This document shows positions 1 to 16,295 of a DNA stretch of 64,000 nucleotides, one piece after another (position 1 is the stretch's first letter; each line of letters opens with the position of its first letter). This DNA comes from Buchnera aphidicola (Chaitoregma tattakana) (GTDB lineage Bacteria > Pseudomonadota > Gammaproteobacteria > Enterobacterales > Enterobacteriaceae): assembly GCF_039370165.1 (NCBI RefSeq), contig NZ_CP134991.1, positions 1 through 64,000 of the forward strand, written 5' to 3'. The notes below the pieces were generated by a model, which saw nothing but the letters and a program-made list of their open reading frames with translations, had not been told where the DNA came from and ran no database searches. Position numbers and translations under genes: made by a program.

Positions 1-1878
1 ATGAAAAATTTTATTAATTTTGATGTCATAATAGTAGGAGGTGGTCATGCAGGTTCAGAAGCTGCTATGGTTTCTTCTAGAAAAAATAAAAAAACTTTAT
101 TACTAACTCAAAATATTAACACAATAGGAGAATTATCTTGTAATCCTTCTATAGGAGGGATTGGAAAAAGCCATTTAGTAAAAGAAATAGATGCATTGGG
201 AGGTATTATGGCTAGAGCAGCAGACAGGTCATGTATTCAATTTAGATATCTAAATACTAATAAAGGTTTTGCTGTTAGATCTACTAGAATGCAAGTAGAT
301 AGAAATTTTTATAAAAAGAGTATTTATTATTTTTTATCTAGTGAAAAAAACTTATCTATAATCGAGTGTGAAGTAGAGGATTTAATATTAGAAAATAACC
401 AAGTTATAGGAGTATGCACTAATTTATCAAGAAATTTTTATTCTAAATCTGTCGTTTTAACAACAGGTACTTTTCTAAATGGAAAAATGTATTTAGGGAA
501 AAAGAGGTTTTCTGGAGGGAGAATAAATGATTTTTCTTCTAAAAAATTTTCTTCAAATTTAAAAAAGTTTCCTTTCAAATTTGGTAGGTTAAAAACGGGA
601 ACTCCTCCTAGAATTGATTCAAGGACTATAGACTTTAGTAAATTAGAATGTCAGAACAGTCATAAAATGCAATTTAGTTTTTCTTTTATTAAAGAGAAAT
701 ATAAAATATTACCTAAAATACCATGTTATATTACACACACTAATGAAAAAACTTTTGATATAATTAAAAAAAATATAAATAAGAGTCCTATGTATTCTGG
801 TATTATAAAAAGTATTGGTCCGAGATATTGTCCTTCGATTGAAGATAAAATTATTAGATTTCCAAATAGAAAAAGTCATCAGATATTTTTAGAGCCTGAA
901 GGAATAGATAATTTTTCTATTTATCCTAATGGGATTTCTACAAGTTTTTCAGAAGATATTCAATTAAAAATTTTAACTTCTATTGTAGGGTTAGAGAATG
1001 TTAAAGTTTTAAATTTTGGTTATGCTGTAGAATATGATTTTTTTGATCCCAGAGATTTAAAAAAGACATTAGAAAGTGTACATATAAATGGTTTATTTTT
1101 TGCTGGCCAGATAAATGGCACTACCGGATATGAGGAAGCCGCTTCTCAGGGTTTATTAGCTGGTTTGAATGCTGCTTTACATAGTTCTCAAGAATCTATG
1201 TGGTATCCAGAAAGGAGTTTTTCTTATTTAGGTGTCTTAGTAGATGATTTGTGCATTAAAGGAACTAAGGAGCCATATAGAATGTTTACTTCAAGATCTG
1301 AAAATCGTCTTTTTTTGAGAGAAGACAATGCTGATATTAGATTAACTGAAGTGGGCAAAAAATTAGGAATTGTAGATTCTGTAAGATGGAAAAGATATTG
1401 TATAAAGAAACGAAATATTGAAAAAGAAATAATAAATTTAAAAAAATATAAATTATTAGTAAACTCTTTAGATAACGTTATTCTAAGAAAAAAATTTGGT
1501 GTTGTTTTTAAAAAAAATACTTCTTGCTATAAAATTTTAAAAAGACCTAATTTTGATATTATGAATTTAAATTTTTTAAAAAATTTTCATTTTAAATCCG
1601 ATGATTTTGAAGCTATTAAACAAGTGGAAATAATTTCTAAGTATGAAGGATATATAAAGCGACAAAATGAAGATACTAAAAAGTTTATTTCTTATGAAAA
1701 TGTTGCACTTCCTATTAAATTTGATTATTCTAAAATAAAAAGTTTGTCTACAGAGGTTAAAAGCATTTTAAATAAATTTCAACCTAGTTCAATAGGGCAA
1801 GCATCTAGAATACAAGGTATTACTCCTGTAGCCATTTCTATTTTATTAATTAATATCAAAAAAAAGTTTATTAAATAA
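1..1878 (+). CDS. mnmG: tRNA U34 carboxymethylaminomethyl-modification enzyme MnmG (GidA)
   Basis: MnmG is the FAD-binding partner of MnmE; together they place the (carboxymethyl)aminomethyl group on C5 of wobble uridine 34 in several tRNAs, in the cytoplasm. The 625-residue protein is full length for the family. The N-terminal dinucleotide-binding motif [10 protein letters not shown] lies at about residues 13-22, followed by the conserved [18 protein letters not shown] stretch and a second nucleotide-binding region with GTPPRID. The C-terminal helical domain ends with the conserved IQGITPVAI motif. The partner mnmE is also in this window, so the complex is intact. The ATG is the first base of the window, so any upstream signal is out of view. 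Confidence 0.97.
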   Translation: MKNFINFDVIIVGGGHAGSEAAMVSSRKNKKTLLLTQNINTIGELSCNPSIGGIGKSHLVKEIDALGGIMARAADRSCIQFRYLNTNKGFAVRSTRMQVDRNFYKKSIYYFLSSEKNLSIIECEVEDLILENNQVIGVCTNLSRNFYSKSVVLTTGTFLNGKMYLGKKRFSGGRINDFSSKKFSSNLKKFPFKFGRLKTGTPPRIDSRTIDFSKLECQNSHKMQFSFSFIKEKYKILPKIPCYITHTNEKTFDIIKKNINKSPMYSGIIKSIGPRYCPSIEDKIIRFPNRKSHQIFLEPEGIDNFSIYPNGISTSFSEDIQLKILTSIVGLENVKVLNFGYAVEYDFFDPRDLKKTLESVHINGLFFAGQINGTTGYEEAASQGLLAGLNAALHSSQESMWYPERSFSYLGVLVDDLCIKGTKEPYRMFTSRSENRLFLREDNADIRLTEVGKKLGIVDSVRWKRYCIKKRNIEKEIINLKKYKLLVNSLDNVILRKKFGVVFKKNTSCYKILKRPNFDIMNLNFLKNFHFKSDDFEAIKQVEIISKYEGYIKRQNEDTKKFISYENVALPIKFDYSKIKSLSTEVKSILNKFQPSSIGQASRIQGITPVAISILLINIKKKFIK

Positions 1879-1945
1879 TAATTTTTATGATAGATTTTAT
1901 AATATTTTAGTTTTATAAATATTAAAATTTTATACATAAATTTAA

Positions 1946-2806
<861 letters not shown>

Positions 2807-2851
2807 AATTGTTTTTAAATTAAAATTTGTTAAAAAAAAGAGAGGTAATAA

Positions 2852-3097
<246 letters not shown>

Positions 3098-3166
3098 AAT
3101 TATATTTTTTATGGTTATAAAAGTTTCAATTATTGTTTAGTATAAAAATTTCTATGGAAAAAATAA

Positions 3167-3637
3167 ATGAATATTAATGCAACTATTTTAGGGCAAACTA
3201 TATCTTTTTTTTTATTTGTTTTTTTTTGTGCAAGATATATCTGGCCTAATATAATTAATTCTATAATAAAAAGACAGAAAGAAATATCTTCATCTTTTGA
3301 GTTGGCTGAAAACAGAAAAATTAAGTGTATAAATATGGAGAATAAAGCAAAAAAATATATATCTTTAGCTAAATTAGAAGCTAAAAATATTATACATAGA
3401 GCAAAATCTGATAGAAACTTAATATTAGAAGCAGCTATTCTTAATGCAGAACAAAAAAGAAAAGTAATAATATCAGATGGAACTAAAAAGTTAAATTTAA
3501 AAAAAAATTTAATATTGCAAGATATTAACAAAGAGGTTACTAATTTGTCTATTTTAATCTCAAAAAAAATTTTAGAAAAGTATATTAAAAAAAAAGATAT
3601 AGACAAAATTTTTAATAAAATAAATTTTGATATTTAA
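3167..3637 (+). CDS. atpF: ATP synthase Fo subunit b
   Basis: Subunit b makes the peripheral stalk that holds F1 against subunit a. The 156-residue length equals that of E. coli. A single N-terminal membrane helix (about residues 8-27) is followed by a long Lys/Glu/Ala-rich helical region expected to form the right-handed dimeric coiled coil, ending in a lysine-rich tail that should meet the delta subunit. It sits in the usual order between atpE and atpH. An opposite-strand reading frame of similar size over the same bases is a shadow. Confidence 0.95.
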   Translation: MNINATILGQTISFFLFVFFCARYIWPNIINSIIKRQKEISSSFELAENRKIKCINMENKAKKYISLAKLEAKNIIHRAKSDRNLILEAAILNAEQKRKVIISDGTKKLNLKKNLILQDINKEVTNLSILISKKILEKYIKKKDIDKIFNKINFDI

Positions 3638-3664
3638 CTATATTGTATAGAGTACTGTAAATTT

Positions 3665-4201
3665 ATGATTAATAAAACTTTATCTAGACCGTATGCATTA
3701 GCAGCATTTAATTTTTCTAAGAAAAATTTTGTAACTTTTAAATGGTATAATATGCTGAGATTTACTAGTAAACTATCTGTAGATAGTAGAATTAAAAACA
3801 TTGTTAATTGTATTTTTGGTAGTAAATTTTCTTCAAATATTTTTATAAAAATATGTGCAAATAACATAGATTTAAATTTTTGTAATTTTATAAGGTTATT
3901 GTCTGAAGATAATAAATTGTTTTTATTGAAAGATATAAAATATATGTTTTATGAATATTGGAAGTCAGATAAAGATGTTGTTTCTGCTATAGTATATTCT
4001 TCAAAAATTTTGTCTATGAAATTTATGAAAAGTATACATAATTTTGTTAAAAACAATTTTTCTAAAAAGGTTTTTTTAAAGAATATACTTGATAAGTCTA
4101 TAATTTATGGATTTGTAATAAAAGTTAATGATTTTATATTTAATAACAGTTTTAATTCTGATTTGAAAAAAATAAAAAAATATATGTTAGATGTATTATA
4201 G
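3665..4201 (+). CDS. atpH: ATP synthase F1 subunit delta
   Basis: Delta caps the F1 hexamer and joins it to the b dimer. The product has 178 residues, close to the family's usual 177. Sequence conservation is low, as usual for delta in reduced genomes. The recognisable parts are the N-terminal [11 protein letters not shown] (compare E. coli ARPYAKAAFDFA) and the C-terminal region ending in the motif around [10 protein letters not shown]. Position between atpF and atpA, with the stop just before the atpA ribosome binding site, settles the identity. Confidence 0.93.
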   Translation: MINKTLSRPYALAAFNFSKKNFVTFKWYNMLRFTSKLSVDSRIKNIVNCIFGSKFSSNIFIKICANNIDLNFCNFIRLLSEDNKLFLLKDIKYMFYEYWKSDKDVVSAIVYSSKILSMKFMKSIHNFVKNNFSKKVFLKNILDKSIIYGFVIKVNDFIFNNSFNSDLKKIKKYMLDVL

Positions 4202-4214
4202 AGGTTTAATTAAG

Positions 4215-5756
4215 ATGTATTTAAATTCTAAAGCTATTAGTAGTATTATAGAAGAAAGAATTTCTAAATTTAAAATTTCTAATAAAAGTTATAGTGAAGG
4301 AACAATTATTTCTGTAATAGACGGAATTATTAGAGTTACTGGTTTGTATAATGCTATGATAGGAGAAATGTTGTTAGTAGATAATAGAAAATATGCTATT
4401 GCATTAAATTTGGAAAGAGACTGTATTAGTGCTATTGTATTAGGTTCATTTTTGAGTTTGTGTGAAGGCATGACGGTAAAATGTACTAGAAAAGTTTTAG
4501 AAGTTCCTGTAGGAAATGGATTGCTAGGAAGAGTATTAAATAGTTTAGGGGAGCCTATAGACGGAAAAGGAAAATTAGATTTCATAAAATGTTCTGCAGT
4601 AGAAGAAGATGCTCCAGATGTAATGTCTAGACAGACAGTAAATGAACCTATACATACAGGTTGTAAAGCTATAGATGCTATGATACCAATTGGTAAAGGT
4701 CAAAGAGAACTCATTATAGGAGATAGACAAACTGGAAAGACTACAATTGCTATAGATATAATAATTAATCAAAAAAAAGCTGGTGTAAAATGTATATATG
4801 TTTCAATTGGTCAAAAAATTTCTTCTGTATTAAATATAGTAAAGATTTTGGAAGAAAAAGATGTATTAGATAATACAATAATAGTAGTTGCTTCTTCTTC
4901 TGACCCGGCTTCTCTTCAATATTTATCGCCATATTCTAGTTGTACTATGGGCGAATTTTTTAGAGATAATGGAGAAGATGCCGTAATAATATATGATGAC
5001 TTAACTAAACATGCTATGGCGTATAGACAAATATCACTTTTATTGCGAAGACCTCCTGGTAGAGAAGCATTTCCTGGTGATATTTTTTATTTGCATTCTA
5101 GGCTTTTAGAAAGATCGTCTAGGGTTAACAGAGAATATATATTTAATAAAACTAAGGGGCTTATAAAAAATAAAACAGGATCTTTAACTGCTTTTCCTAT
5201 TGTAGAGACGCAAGAAGGAGATATATCTGCTTTTATACCTACGAATATAATTTCTATTACTGATGGACAAATTTTTTTAGAATCTGATTTATTTAACTCT
5301 GGTATTATACCAGCTATTAATCCAGGTATTTCTGTTTCTAGAGTTGGAGGATCTGCTCAGACAAATATAATAAAAAAATTTGCTTTAAAAATTCGAGCTT
5401 CTCTTGCTCAATATAGAGAATTGTCTTCTTTTTCTCAATTTTCTTCAGATTTAGACAATGTTACTAAAAACAATTTGTTATATGGTCAGAAGTTAACTGA
5501 ACTGTTTAAACAATCTAAAAATAGACCTATTAGCATTGCTGAGCAATCTTTGTTATTATTTATTGCAGAAAATGAATTTTTGAGAAAGGTTCCTGTAGAA
5601 AAGATTCATGTATATGAAAAGATGTTATTAACATATTTTAATAAAAATTTTTTTAGTTTAATAAAAGAAATTAATACATGTGGTTTATACAATAATGTTA
5701 TAGAAAAACAATTTTTTAAAATCGCAGAAAAGTTTAATTCGAAAATTTTTTTTTAA
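4215..5756 (+). CDS. atpA: ATP synthase F1 subunit alpha
   Basis: Alpha is the non-catalytic nucleotide-binding subunit of the F1 hexamer. The frame is open from an ATG at 4191, but the ATG at 4215 ([16 protein letters not shown]) matches the E. coli N terminus, is preceded by GAGG at 4201-4204, and gives 513 residues, the E. coli length. Walker A GDRQTGKT lies near residue 170, Walker B is in [11 protein letters not shown], and the [10 protein letters not shown] segment carries the arginine that completes the catalytic site on beta. The start codon region overlaps the end of atpH only if the 4191 start is used. Confidence 0.96.
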   Translation: MYLNSKAISSIIEERISKFKISNKSYSEGTIISVIDGIIRVTGLYNAMIGEMLLVDNRKYAIALNLERDCISAIVLGSFLSLCEGMTVKCTRKVLEVPVGNGLLGRVLNSLGEPIDGKGKLDFIKCSAVEEDAPDVMSRQTVNEPIHTGCKAIDAMIPIGKGQRELIIGDRQTGKTTIAIDIIINQKKAGVKCIYVSIGQKISSVLNIVKILEEKDVLDNTIIVVASSSDPASLQYLSPYSSCTMGEFFRDNGEDAVIIYDDLTKHAMAYRQISLLLRRPPGREAFPGDIFYLHSRLLERSSRVNREYIFNKTKGLIKNKTGSLTAFPIVETQEGDISAFIPTNIISITDGQIFLESDLFNSGIIPAINPGISVSRVGGSAQTNIIKKFALKIRASLAQYRELSSFSQFSSDLDNVTKNNLLYGQKLTELFKQSKNRPISIAEQSLLLFIAENEFLRKVPVEKIHVYEKMLLTYFNKNFFSLIKEINTCGLYNNVIEKQFFKIAEKFNSKIFF

Positions 5757-5776
5757 TATTGCCAGGGAAAATTGTT

Positions 5777-8090
<2,314 letters not shown>

Positions 8091-8119
8091 TTTCAGAAAG
8101 TTATATATAAGGAATTTAT

Positions 8120-8401
8120 ATGAGTTTTTTTTTAGAAGCAGTTAGTAAAAAAAAACATATGTTTTCTGGAAATGTTATTAAAATTTACATTGAAGGTGTA
8201 GAAGGACAACTATGCATATATTCTAATCACATGCCATTATTTACTTGTATAAAACCTGGATTATTATATATATTAGATAATAAAAATAAAGAACATTCTT
8301 TTTATGTTTCTCACGGCATCTTAGAAATTCAACCAAGTTATGTAATAGTATTATCTGATACAATAACATCATATTTAAATCTTGATAAAAAATTTGTTTG
8401 A
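8120..8401 (+). CDS. atpC: ATP synthase F1 subunit epsilon, C-terminally truncated
   Basis: Epsilon binds the foot of gamma and the c-ring; in E. coli its C-terminal two-helix domain inhibits ATP hydrolysis. The 93-residue product covers the whole N-terminal beta-sandwich (HMFSGNVIKI, EGQLCIYSNHMPLFT, HGILEIQP) and stops just after VLSDT, where E. coli continues for about 45 more residues to 139. The stop at 8399-8401 follows a run of six A. In the +1 frame downstream, LKVVKSEQKKL around 8490-8530 resembles the last helix of E. coli epsilon (LRVIELTKKAM), interrupted by stops, so the lost domain may be a decayed remnant. The remaining domain is sufficient for coupling in bacterial enzymes studied. 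Confidence 0.93.
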   Translation: MSFFLEAVSKKKHMFSGNVIKIYIEGVEGQLCIYSNHMPLFTCIKPGLLYILDNKNKEHSFYVSHGILEIQPSYVIVLSDTITSYLNLDKKFV

Positions 8402-8553
8402 ATTGATAAAAAATAGTTAGAAAGAATTATAAATTCTAATATCATATATAAAAATAAAAAAATGTTTAAATATTTTTTATGAAGAGATTGTGAAACTGAA
8501 AGTTGTAAAAAGTGAACAAAAAAAATTAAATTATAATTTTTTTGTTATATTTA

Positions 8554-8581
8554 GCGGCGGGATTATTCGTTTTCCTGCCGC
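8554..8581. terminator. GC-rich hairpin between atpC and gyrB
   Basis: The two arms GCGGCGGGA (8554-8562) and TCCTGCCGC (8573-8581) pair over nine positions with one G-U, around a ten-base loop, and are followed on plus by AAAGTTTTT. The two flanking genes converge, and this is one of the few G+C-rich spots in the region, so a shared terminator is likely. Confidence 0.75.
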
Positions 8582-8615
8582 AAAGTTTTTAGATTTTTAT
8601 TATGTTAATTTTTTT

Positions 8616-11039
<2,424 letters not shown>

Positions 11040-11108
11040 TTAAATTTAAAATAGTGTTATAAAATTTGTTTTTTATTATTTTTTTAATTAATTTATATTT
11101 TCAATGTT

Positions 11109-12215
11109 TTAAAAAATCAATGGCATGATCATGTAAATGTTTTTAGAATTTGGTTTTTTTTGTATTTGTATTATTGACGCGTTTTTTTTTAATGATAAAA
11201 ATATAGTTTTATTTTCAATGTTTTGTAATATGTTAAGAAAATATTTTATATTTAAATTAAATTCAATCGCATCACTGTAATTATTTACAATTGATATTTT
11301 TTCTTTAGCTGATTCATATTCTTCGTTTTCAGAAGTTATTTTCATAATATTATTTTTTATGTAAAATTTAGCACCATAAAAAGATGAATCCGATAGAATA
11401 GAAATTCTATTAAGAGTTTTTTTTAGTTTTTCTAATTTAATTATGATAGTTATATCTGGTTTTTTTATTACTAAATTTTTGTAGTTTGGAAAGTCTCCAT
11501 CTATAAGTTTAGTAGTAATCATAATTTTTTTTGTAAGTATTCTTAAATTACAGTTGTTAGTTAATATGCTAATATTTTCATCGTCATATTTTAAAAGCTT
11601 TAATATTTCTAGTACTCCTGTTTTTGTTATAATTATTGAATTTTTTATATATTTTTTGTTTTTTATAAAAATAGTAGATATTGCCATTTTATATCCATCT
11701 GTTGATACCATTTGGATTGAATTTTCTTTTAATATAACAAATAAACCATTTAAATAATATCTAGCATCATTTTTAGCCATACAAAAATATGAATTTTTTA
11801 TTATTTTTTTAAATTTTTTTTGAGCGATAATAAACTTACTATATTTTGTAAATGAATCAAATTTTGGATAGTCTGATGCTGGTAAAGTAGATAGTTTAAA
11901 TACAATTTTTTTTATGTTTATAATCATAAAATTGTTTTTTATTGAAATTAATATATTAGTATTTTGTGAAAAACTTTTACATATATTTAATAATTTTTTC
12001 CCAGCAACTGTGATGTTACCTTTTGAAAATTCATGATCTACATATGTTGCTGTTACTAGTTCTGTTTCTGAATTGCTTGATGTCAGTGTTAACCTTTTTT
12101 TATCAAGAACCATTAAAACATTTTCTAAAATTGGATTAATAGTATTTTTAAATATTATTAAAGTTGTTTTTTTTAATATTTTTAATAGTTTTTTTTGTTT
12201 GATTATAAATTTCAT
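11109..12215 (-). CDS. dnaN: DNA polymerase III beta sliding clamp
   Basis: The beta clamp encircles DNA and keeps the replicative polymerase processive. The 368-residue product is full length (E. coli 366). Recognisable segments include LTLTSSNSETEL, the KKLLNICKSF region, YLNGLFVIL and VSTDGYKMAIS in the middle domain, and the C-terminal MPLIF, which corresponds to the E. coli MPMRL end and the peptide-binding pocket. In E. coli dnaA lies directly upstream; here nothing but 248 non-coding bases separates dnaN from the divergent rpmH. Confidence 0.96.
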   Translation of the reverse strand: MKFIIKQKKLLKILKKTTLIIFKNTINPILENVLMVLDKKRLTLTSSNSETELVTATYVDHEFSKGNITVAGKKLLNICKSFSQNTNILISIKNNFMIINIKKIVFKLSTLPASDYPKFDSFTKYSKFIIAQKKFKKIIKNSYFCMAKNDARYYLNGLFVILKENSIQMVSTDGYKMAISTIFIKNKKYIKNSIIITKTGVLEILKLLKYDDENISILTNNCNLRILTKKIMITTKLIDGDFPNYKNLVIKKPDITIIIKLEKLKKTLNRISILSDSSFYGAKFYIKNNIMKITSENEEYESAKEKISIVNNYSDAIEFNLNIKYFLNILQNIENKTIFLSLKKNASIIQIQKKPNSKNIYMIMPLIF

Positions 12216-12463
12216 AATAATTTTTATAGAGGTAAATTTAAAAATAGTTTAAATATAGTATTTAATTTATACGTTTTTTCAGTATATTATTATATTTATT
12301 TTGTATTAAAATTATTTTTTTATTTAAATTGTATAAAAGTATTAAATTTCGTTTTGATTAATTATGAATATTTTTAATTATATTTTTTTAATGAATTTTT
12401 TTTATATATAAAAATTAGGTTATAATATATTAAAAAATTTTAATTTATGGGTAATTTTATTTT

Positions 12464-12604
12464 ATGAAAAGAACGTATCAACCTTCAATTTTAAAAAGAA
12501 ACAGATCACATGGGTTTAGATGTAGAATGTCTACAAAAAATGGAAGACATGTTTTACGTAGAAGAAGATTTAAACATAGGTCTAGACTTACAGTATCTTC
12601 ATAA
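12464..12604 (+). CDS. rpmH: Large ribosomal subunit protein bL34
   Basis: bL34 is a very small basic protein of the 50S subunit. The 46-residue product starts [18 protein letters not shown] and continues through the conserved [11 protein letters not shown] and [14 protein letters not shown], the same length and layout as in E. coli. Its TAA shares bases with the ATG of rnpA (TAATG), so the two are translationally linked. A TATAAT at about 12419-12424 lies in a plausible promoter position. Confidence 0.97.
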   Translation: MKRTYQPSILKRNRSHGFRCRMSTKNGRHVLRRRRFKHRSRLTVSS

Positions 12605-12969
12605 TGAATTTTATAATAATGTATAACAAATTTTTTTTTAAAAAAAAACATAGATTGTTTGAAGATAATCAATTTAGATTTGTTTTTAAAAAATCATATA
12701 AAGTTTTTAATAAACAATTTTTGATATTAAGCAGAGAAAATAATGTTACATATCCTAGACTAGGTATAAGAATATCTTCTAAGTTTATAAAACTATCTTA
12801 TAAAAGAAATGTTATAAAAAGGTTAATAAGAGAAAGTTTCAGAATAAATATTAAAAAATTTTTTTGTATGGATTTTATAGTAATAGTTAAAAATAATATT
12901 TCTGAATTTAAAAATGTATTTTTACTAGAATCTTTAAAAAGTTTGTGGATTAGATACTTTTCAAATTGA
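12604..12969 (+). CDS. rnpA: Ribonuclease P protein component
   Basis: RnpA is the basic protein cofactor of RNase P, which matures tRNA 5' ends. The product is 121 residues (E. coli 119). The RNR signature is seen in SYKRNVIKRLIRESFR and is preceded by YPRLGIRISSKF; the N terminus has HRLFEDNQFRFVFK. The start overlaps the rpmH stop; an ATG five codons in (12619) is an alternative. yidD, which follows rnpA in E. coli, is missing, leaving 144 bases before yidC. Confidence 0.94.
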   Translation: MNFIIMYNKFFFKKKHRLFEDNQFRFVFKKSYKVFNKQFLILSRENNVTYPRLGIRISSKFIKLSYKRNVIKRLIRESFRINIKKFFCMDFIVIVKNNISEFKNVFLLESLKSLWIRYFSN

Positions 12970-13113
12970 TGTTTTATTTTTGTCTATTGTAGACAGTGTA
13001 TTATAAATTTATGTAATAAATATATTAAACTAATAAATATAAACTAAATATTTTATTTTATTAAAAAGATAATTTATATGTATATAAAAAAAAATTAAAA
13101 AAGAGAGAGAAAA

Positions 13114-14697
13114 ATGTATTGGATCAAAAATACGTTTATATTAATTCTTTTATTCATTTTAGCATTTTTTGTCTATAAATTTAATAATAAAAATTTTTTT
13201 CATAGTTCTGTACATAGAAATCAAGTACATAATACAGTATATAAATATGAAAATGATATTGTACATACAAAAAATTTTATTTTTGTAAAAACTGATAATT
13301 TTAAAATTTTAATAGATAAATTAAATGGAAACATAATTTCTACACATTTATTAAAATATAAAGAAACTATAGGATCAAGTAATACATTACATTTATTAAA
13401 ATCTAAAAAAGATTTTATATATGTAGCTAATAGTGGATTATTGGGGTTGGAAAAAAACAAATTTTATTATGATAATGAGTACAATAAAAAAAATTTTTTT
13501 AAATTACTTGATAATGAAGATAAATTATGTGTACCCATGAAATGGACTTCTAAAAATGGATTATCATATATAAAGACTTTTATTTTCCAAAGAGGAAAAT
13601 ATTTTTTTAAAGTTAAATACGATATATTTAATAATACTGGAAAAAAGATTAATGTTTCTATGTTTGGTAATTTAAAACAAAGCATCAAGAAAGAGAAAGA
13701 TGTTAATTACAGTAATTTGGGAATGAGAACTTTTAGAGGTGTTGCGTATTCTAATGCTGAACATAAATATAAAAAAGTTAACTTTGATTCTATAGATCAA
13801 AAAAGATATATTTCTAATTTATCTGATAACAAATGGATTGCAATGGTTCAACCATATTTTGTTTCAGCCTGGATTCCAGATAGATCTATAAAAAGTAAAC
13901 TTTTTTCGGATAAAGTCAGTTCTAGAGATATTTCTGTTGGATATGTTACTGAAAATTTGTCAATTAACAAAAATGAAAATAAAACTTTATGTTCAACATT
14001 ATGGATAGGACCAAAAATAAAAAAGAAGATGTTAGAAATTTCAGACAGTTTATATTTTACAATAGATTATGGTTTTTTATGGTTTCTTTCTCAGCCACTG
14101 TTTGAGTTATTGAATTATTTAAACAAATTTTTTCAAAATTGGGGTATATCTATAATAGCTATAACTTGTATAATAAAATTAATAATGTATCCTATTTCTA
14201 AAATTCAATATGTTCAAATGGCTAAAGTTAAGAGTATTCAAAAAGAAATTAGTTTAATAAAAAGACAGTATAAAGATAATAAAAGCATGTTAAGTAATAA
14301 AATTGTAGACTTATATAAAAAAAATAATATTAATCCAATAGGAAGTTTTTTACCTATAATAGTACAAATGCCTATGTTTTTATCTTTATACTACGTAATT
14401 ATAGAATCCGTTGAACTAAGGCATGCTCCGTTTATTTTATGGATACAGGATTTATCTGATAAAGACCCCTTTTTTATATTGCCAATATTGATGGGAATAA
14501 CTACATTTTTATTACAAAATGATTCAGAAGATGATTATAACTTAGATAAAATACATAAAATAGTCATTCAAACTATGCCTGTTTTTTTTACTATATTTTT
14601 TTTATGGTTTCCATCTGGTTTAGTTTTATACTATATAATAAGTAATATATTAACGATAATACAACAAAAAATTATTTTTAATAAGTTTAATGTATAA
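13114..14697 (+). CDS. yidC: Membrane protein insertase YidC
   Basis: YidC inserts and folds inner-membrane proteins, alone (for example subunit c of ATP synthase) or with SecYEG. The 527-residue protein has an N-terminal membrane anchor (about residues 6-24), a large periplasmic beta-supersandwich domain that is strongly divergent here, and the conserved C-terminal five-helix core starting near YGFLWFLSQPLFELLNYL. The core includes GISIIAITCIIKLIMYP and NPIGSFLPIIVQMPMFLSLY. The E. coli protein is 548 residues. A purine-rich ribosome binding site (AGAGAGAGAAAA) precedes the ATG. It sits in the conserved rpmH-rnpA-yidC-mnmE series. Confidence 0.96.
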   Translation: MYWIKNTFILILLFILAFFVYKFNNKNFFHSSVHRNQVHNTVYKYENDIVHTKNFIFVKTDNFKILIDKLNGNIISTHLLKYKETIGSSNTLHLLKSKKDFIYVANSGLLGLEKNKFYYDNEYNKKNFFKLLDNEDKLCVPMKWTSKNGLSYIKTFIFQRGKYFFKVKYDIFNNTGKKINVSMFGNLKQSIKKEKDVNYSNLGMRTFRGVAYSNAEHKYKKVNFDSIDQKRYISNLSDNKWIAMVQPYFVSAWIPDRSIKSKLFSDKVSSRDISVGYVTENLSINKNENKTLCSTLWIGPKIKKKMLEISDSLYFTIDYGFLWFLSQPLFELLNYLNKFFQNWGISIIAITCIIKLIMYPISKIQYVQMAKVKSIQKEISLIKRQYKDNKSMLSNKIVDLYKKNNINPIGSFLPIIVQMPMFLSLYYVIIESVELRHAPFILWIQDLSDKDPFFILPILMGITTFLLQNDSEDDYNLDKIHKIVIQTMPVFFTIFFLWFPSGLVLYYIISNILTIIQQKIIFNKFNV

Positions 14698-14738
14698 AAT
14701 TTTTTTTAATTACATTATTTTGGAAAATTTTAAATTAT

Positions 14739-16103
14739 ATGTATATTAAAGATACTATAGTTGCTTTAGCTACTCCTTATGGTATTTCTGGAGTATCTAT
14801 ATTAAGAGTTTCTGGCATTAAAGTTAAAGAAATATGTAACAGAATTTTGCATACTATTCCTAAAGTAAGATATGCTAATTACTTAAACTTTTTTAATGTA
14901 TTTAATAACACTATAATAGATAAGGGAATAGTTATAAGATATGAAAAACCAAATTCTTTTACTGGAGAAGATATATTAGAGTTTCAATGTCATGGAAGTA
15001 GAATAGTAATAGATATTTTATTAAAAAATATTTTGTTTATAAAAGATGTTAGAATAGCTAATAATGGAGAATTCTCACGAAGAGCATTTTTTAACAATAA
15101 AATTGATTTGTTACAAGCAGAAGCTATAGATGATTTAATAAATTCAAACTCAGAAGTTATGTTAAAAGCTTCTATGAATGCTTTAAATGGAACATATTCT
15201 GTTCATATAAACAAATTATCTAAAAAAATCACACACATAATATCTGATATTGAAATAATTTTAAATATAGAAAATGAATATGATTCTTCTAATAATATTA
15301 TATTATTAAATAAATTAGAAAAGTTAATATTTGAATTTAAGATCTTAAAGAAAAGATTAGATAGAAGTAGTATTTTAAGAGAAGGGTTAAGAATAGTTAT
15401 AGCCGGGGTTCCTAATTCTGGTAAATCTAGCTTATTTAACTGCATTTTATCTAATGACAGATCAATAGTTACAGAATTTAGTGGAACTACTAGAGATGTA
15501 TTAATAGATAGTTTTTCTTTTGAAGGATCTATTTTCAATATTTCTGATACGGCTGGTATAAATTTTACTAAGAATAAAATAGAGAAGATTGGTATACAGA
15601 AAGCTTGGAAAGAAATGAAGTATGCTAGTTGTGTTTTACTTGTTACAGATGATGATATTAGTAACTTTAGTAAAAATGCTGTTAATAAAAAAATTATAAA
15701 ATATCTAAGACATAATAATATATTTTATGTAGTAATTTTAAACAAATGTGATATAAAAAATATAATTCCTAGAATTATAAAGTTAAAAGGGATTTTTTAT
15801 ATTAATTTATCAGCTAAAAAAAATCTTGGTATTAATATTTTATTAAAATTTTTAAAAAAAAAATTATTGTTAAAAAATTTTTCTGATAACATTCTTATTT
15901 CTAGAAGAAGACATTTACACTTGATTGAAAAATCATTATTCAATCTTATTGAATCTATAAAAACCTTTAAAAAATTATACAATTTAGAAATTTTATCTGA
16001 AAACTTATTTAAGACTAGAAAACTTTTAGATAGTATTGTTGGGAAATTTCATACTAATGATTTACTAGATTCTATATTTTCAAATTTTTGTTTTGGAAAA
16101 TAA
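14739..16103 (+). CDS. mnmE: tRNA modification GTPase MnmE
   Basis: MnmE is the GTPase half of the MnmE-MnmG complex that modifies tRNA wobble uridine. The 454-residue protein matches E. coli (454). The N-terminal folate-binding domain begins DTIVALATPYGISGVSILRVSG. The inserted G domain has P-loop GVPNSGKSS, switch region SGTTRDV, DTAG and NKCD. The C-terminal helical domain ends in FCFGK, carrying the invariant cysteine of the C-[IV]-G-K tail with Phe in place of the usual Ile/Val. It is followed by the convergent tRNA-Phe gene. Confidence 0.96.
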   Translation: MYIKDTIVALATPYGISGVSILRVSGIKVKEICNRILHTIPKVRYANYLNFFNVFNNTIIDKGIVIRYEKPNSFTGEDILEFQCHGSRIVIDILLKNILFIKDVRIANNGEFSRRAFFNNKIDLLQAEAIDDLINSNSEVMLKASMNALNGTYSVHINKLSKKITHIISDIEIILNIENEYDSSNNIILLNKLEKLIFEFKILKKRLDRSSILREGLRIVIAGVPNSGKSSLFNCILSNDRSIVTEFSGTTRDVLIDSFSFEGSIFNISDTAGINFTKNKIEKIGIQKAWKEMKYASCVLLVTDDDISNFSKNAVNKKIIKYLRHNNIFYVVILNKCDIKNIIPRIIKLKGIFYINLSAKKNLGINILLKFLKKKLLLKNFSDNILISRRRHLHLIEKSLFNLIESIKTFKKLYNLEILSENLFKTRKLLDSIVGKFHTNDLLDSIFSNFCFGK

Positions 16104-16114
16104 CATTTATATAT

Positions 16115-16187
16115 TGCCCGAAGGTGGAATTGAACCACCGACACGGGGATTTTCAGTCCACTGCTCTACCAACTGAGCTATCCGGGC
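16115..16187 (-). tRNA. tRNA-Phe (anticodon GAA)
   Basis: The minus strand folds into a 73-base cloverleaf starting GCCCGGATAGCTCAG and ending TTCGGGC plus discriminator A. The anticodon loop CTGAAAA gives GAA, reading UUC/UUU. The T loop TTCAATT is normal. No CCA is encoded, so the Cca enzyme in this window is needed. It converges on mnmE. Confidence 0.97.
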
Positions 16188-16295
16188 AATAAAGTTTAAT
16201 TATTTGCAATAATTGAATAAAAGTCAACTTATTTTTTTATATTTTTTATATACATTTTTATTTAAAAAATATACTAAGAAAATATAAAATTTTAA

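Noticed and set aside
12195..12377. A 60-codon frame in the place where dnaA is expected
   Set aside because: It overlaps the start of dnaN on the opposite strand, has Phe/Tyr/Val/Leu-rich random composition, and shows no DnaA motif, so it is not a dnaA remnant I can support.
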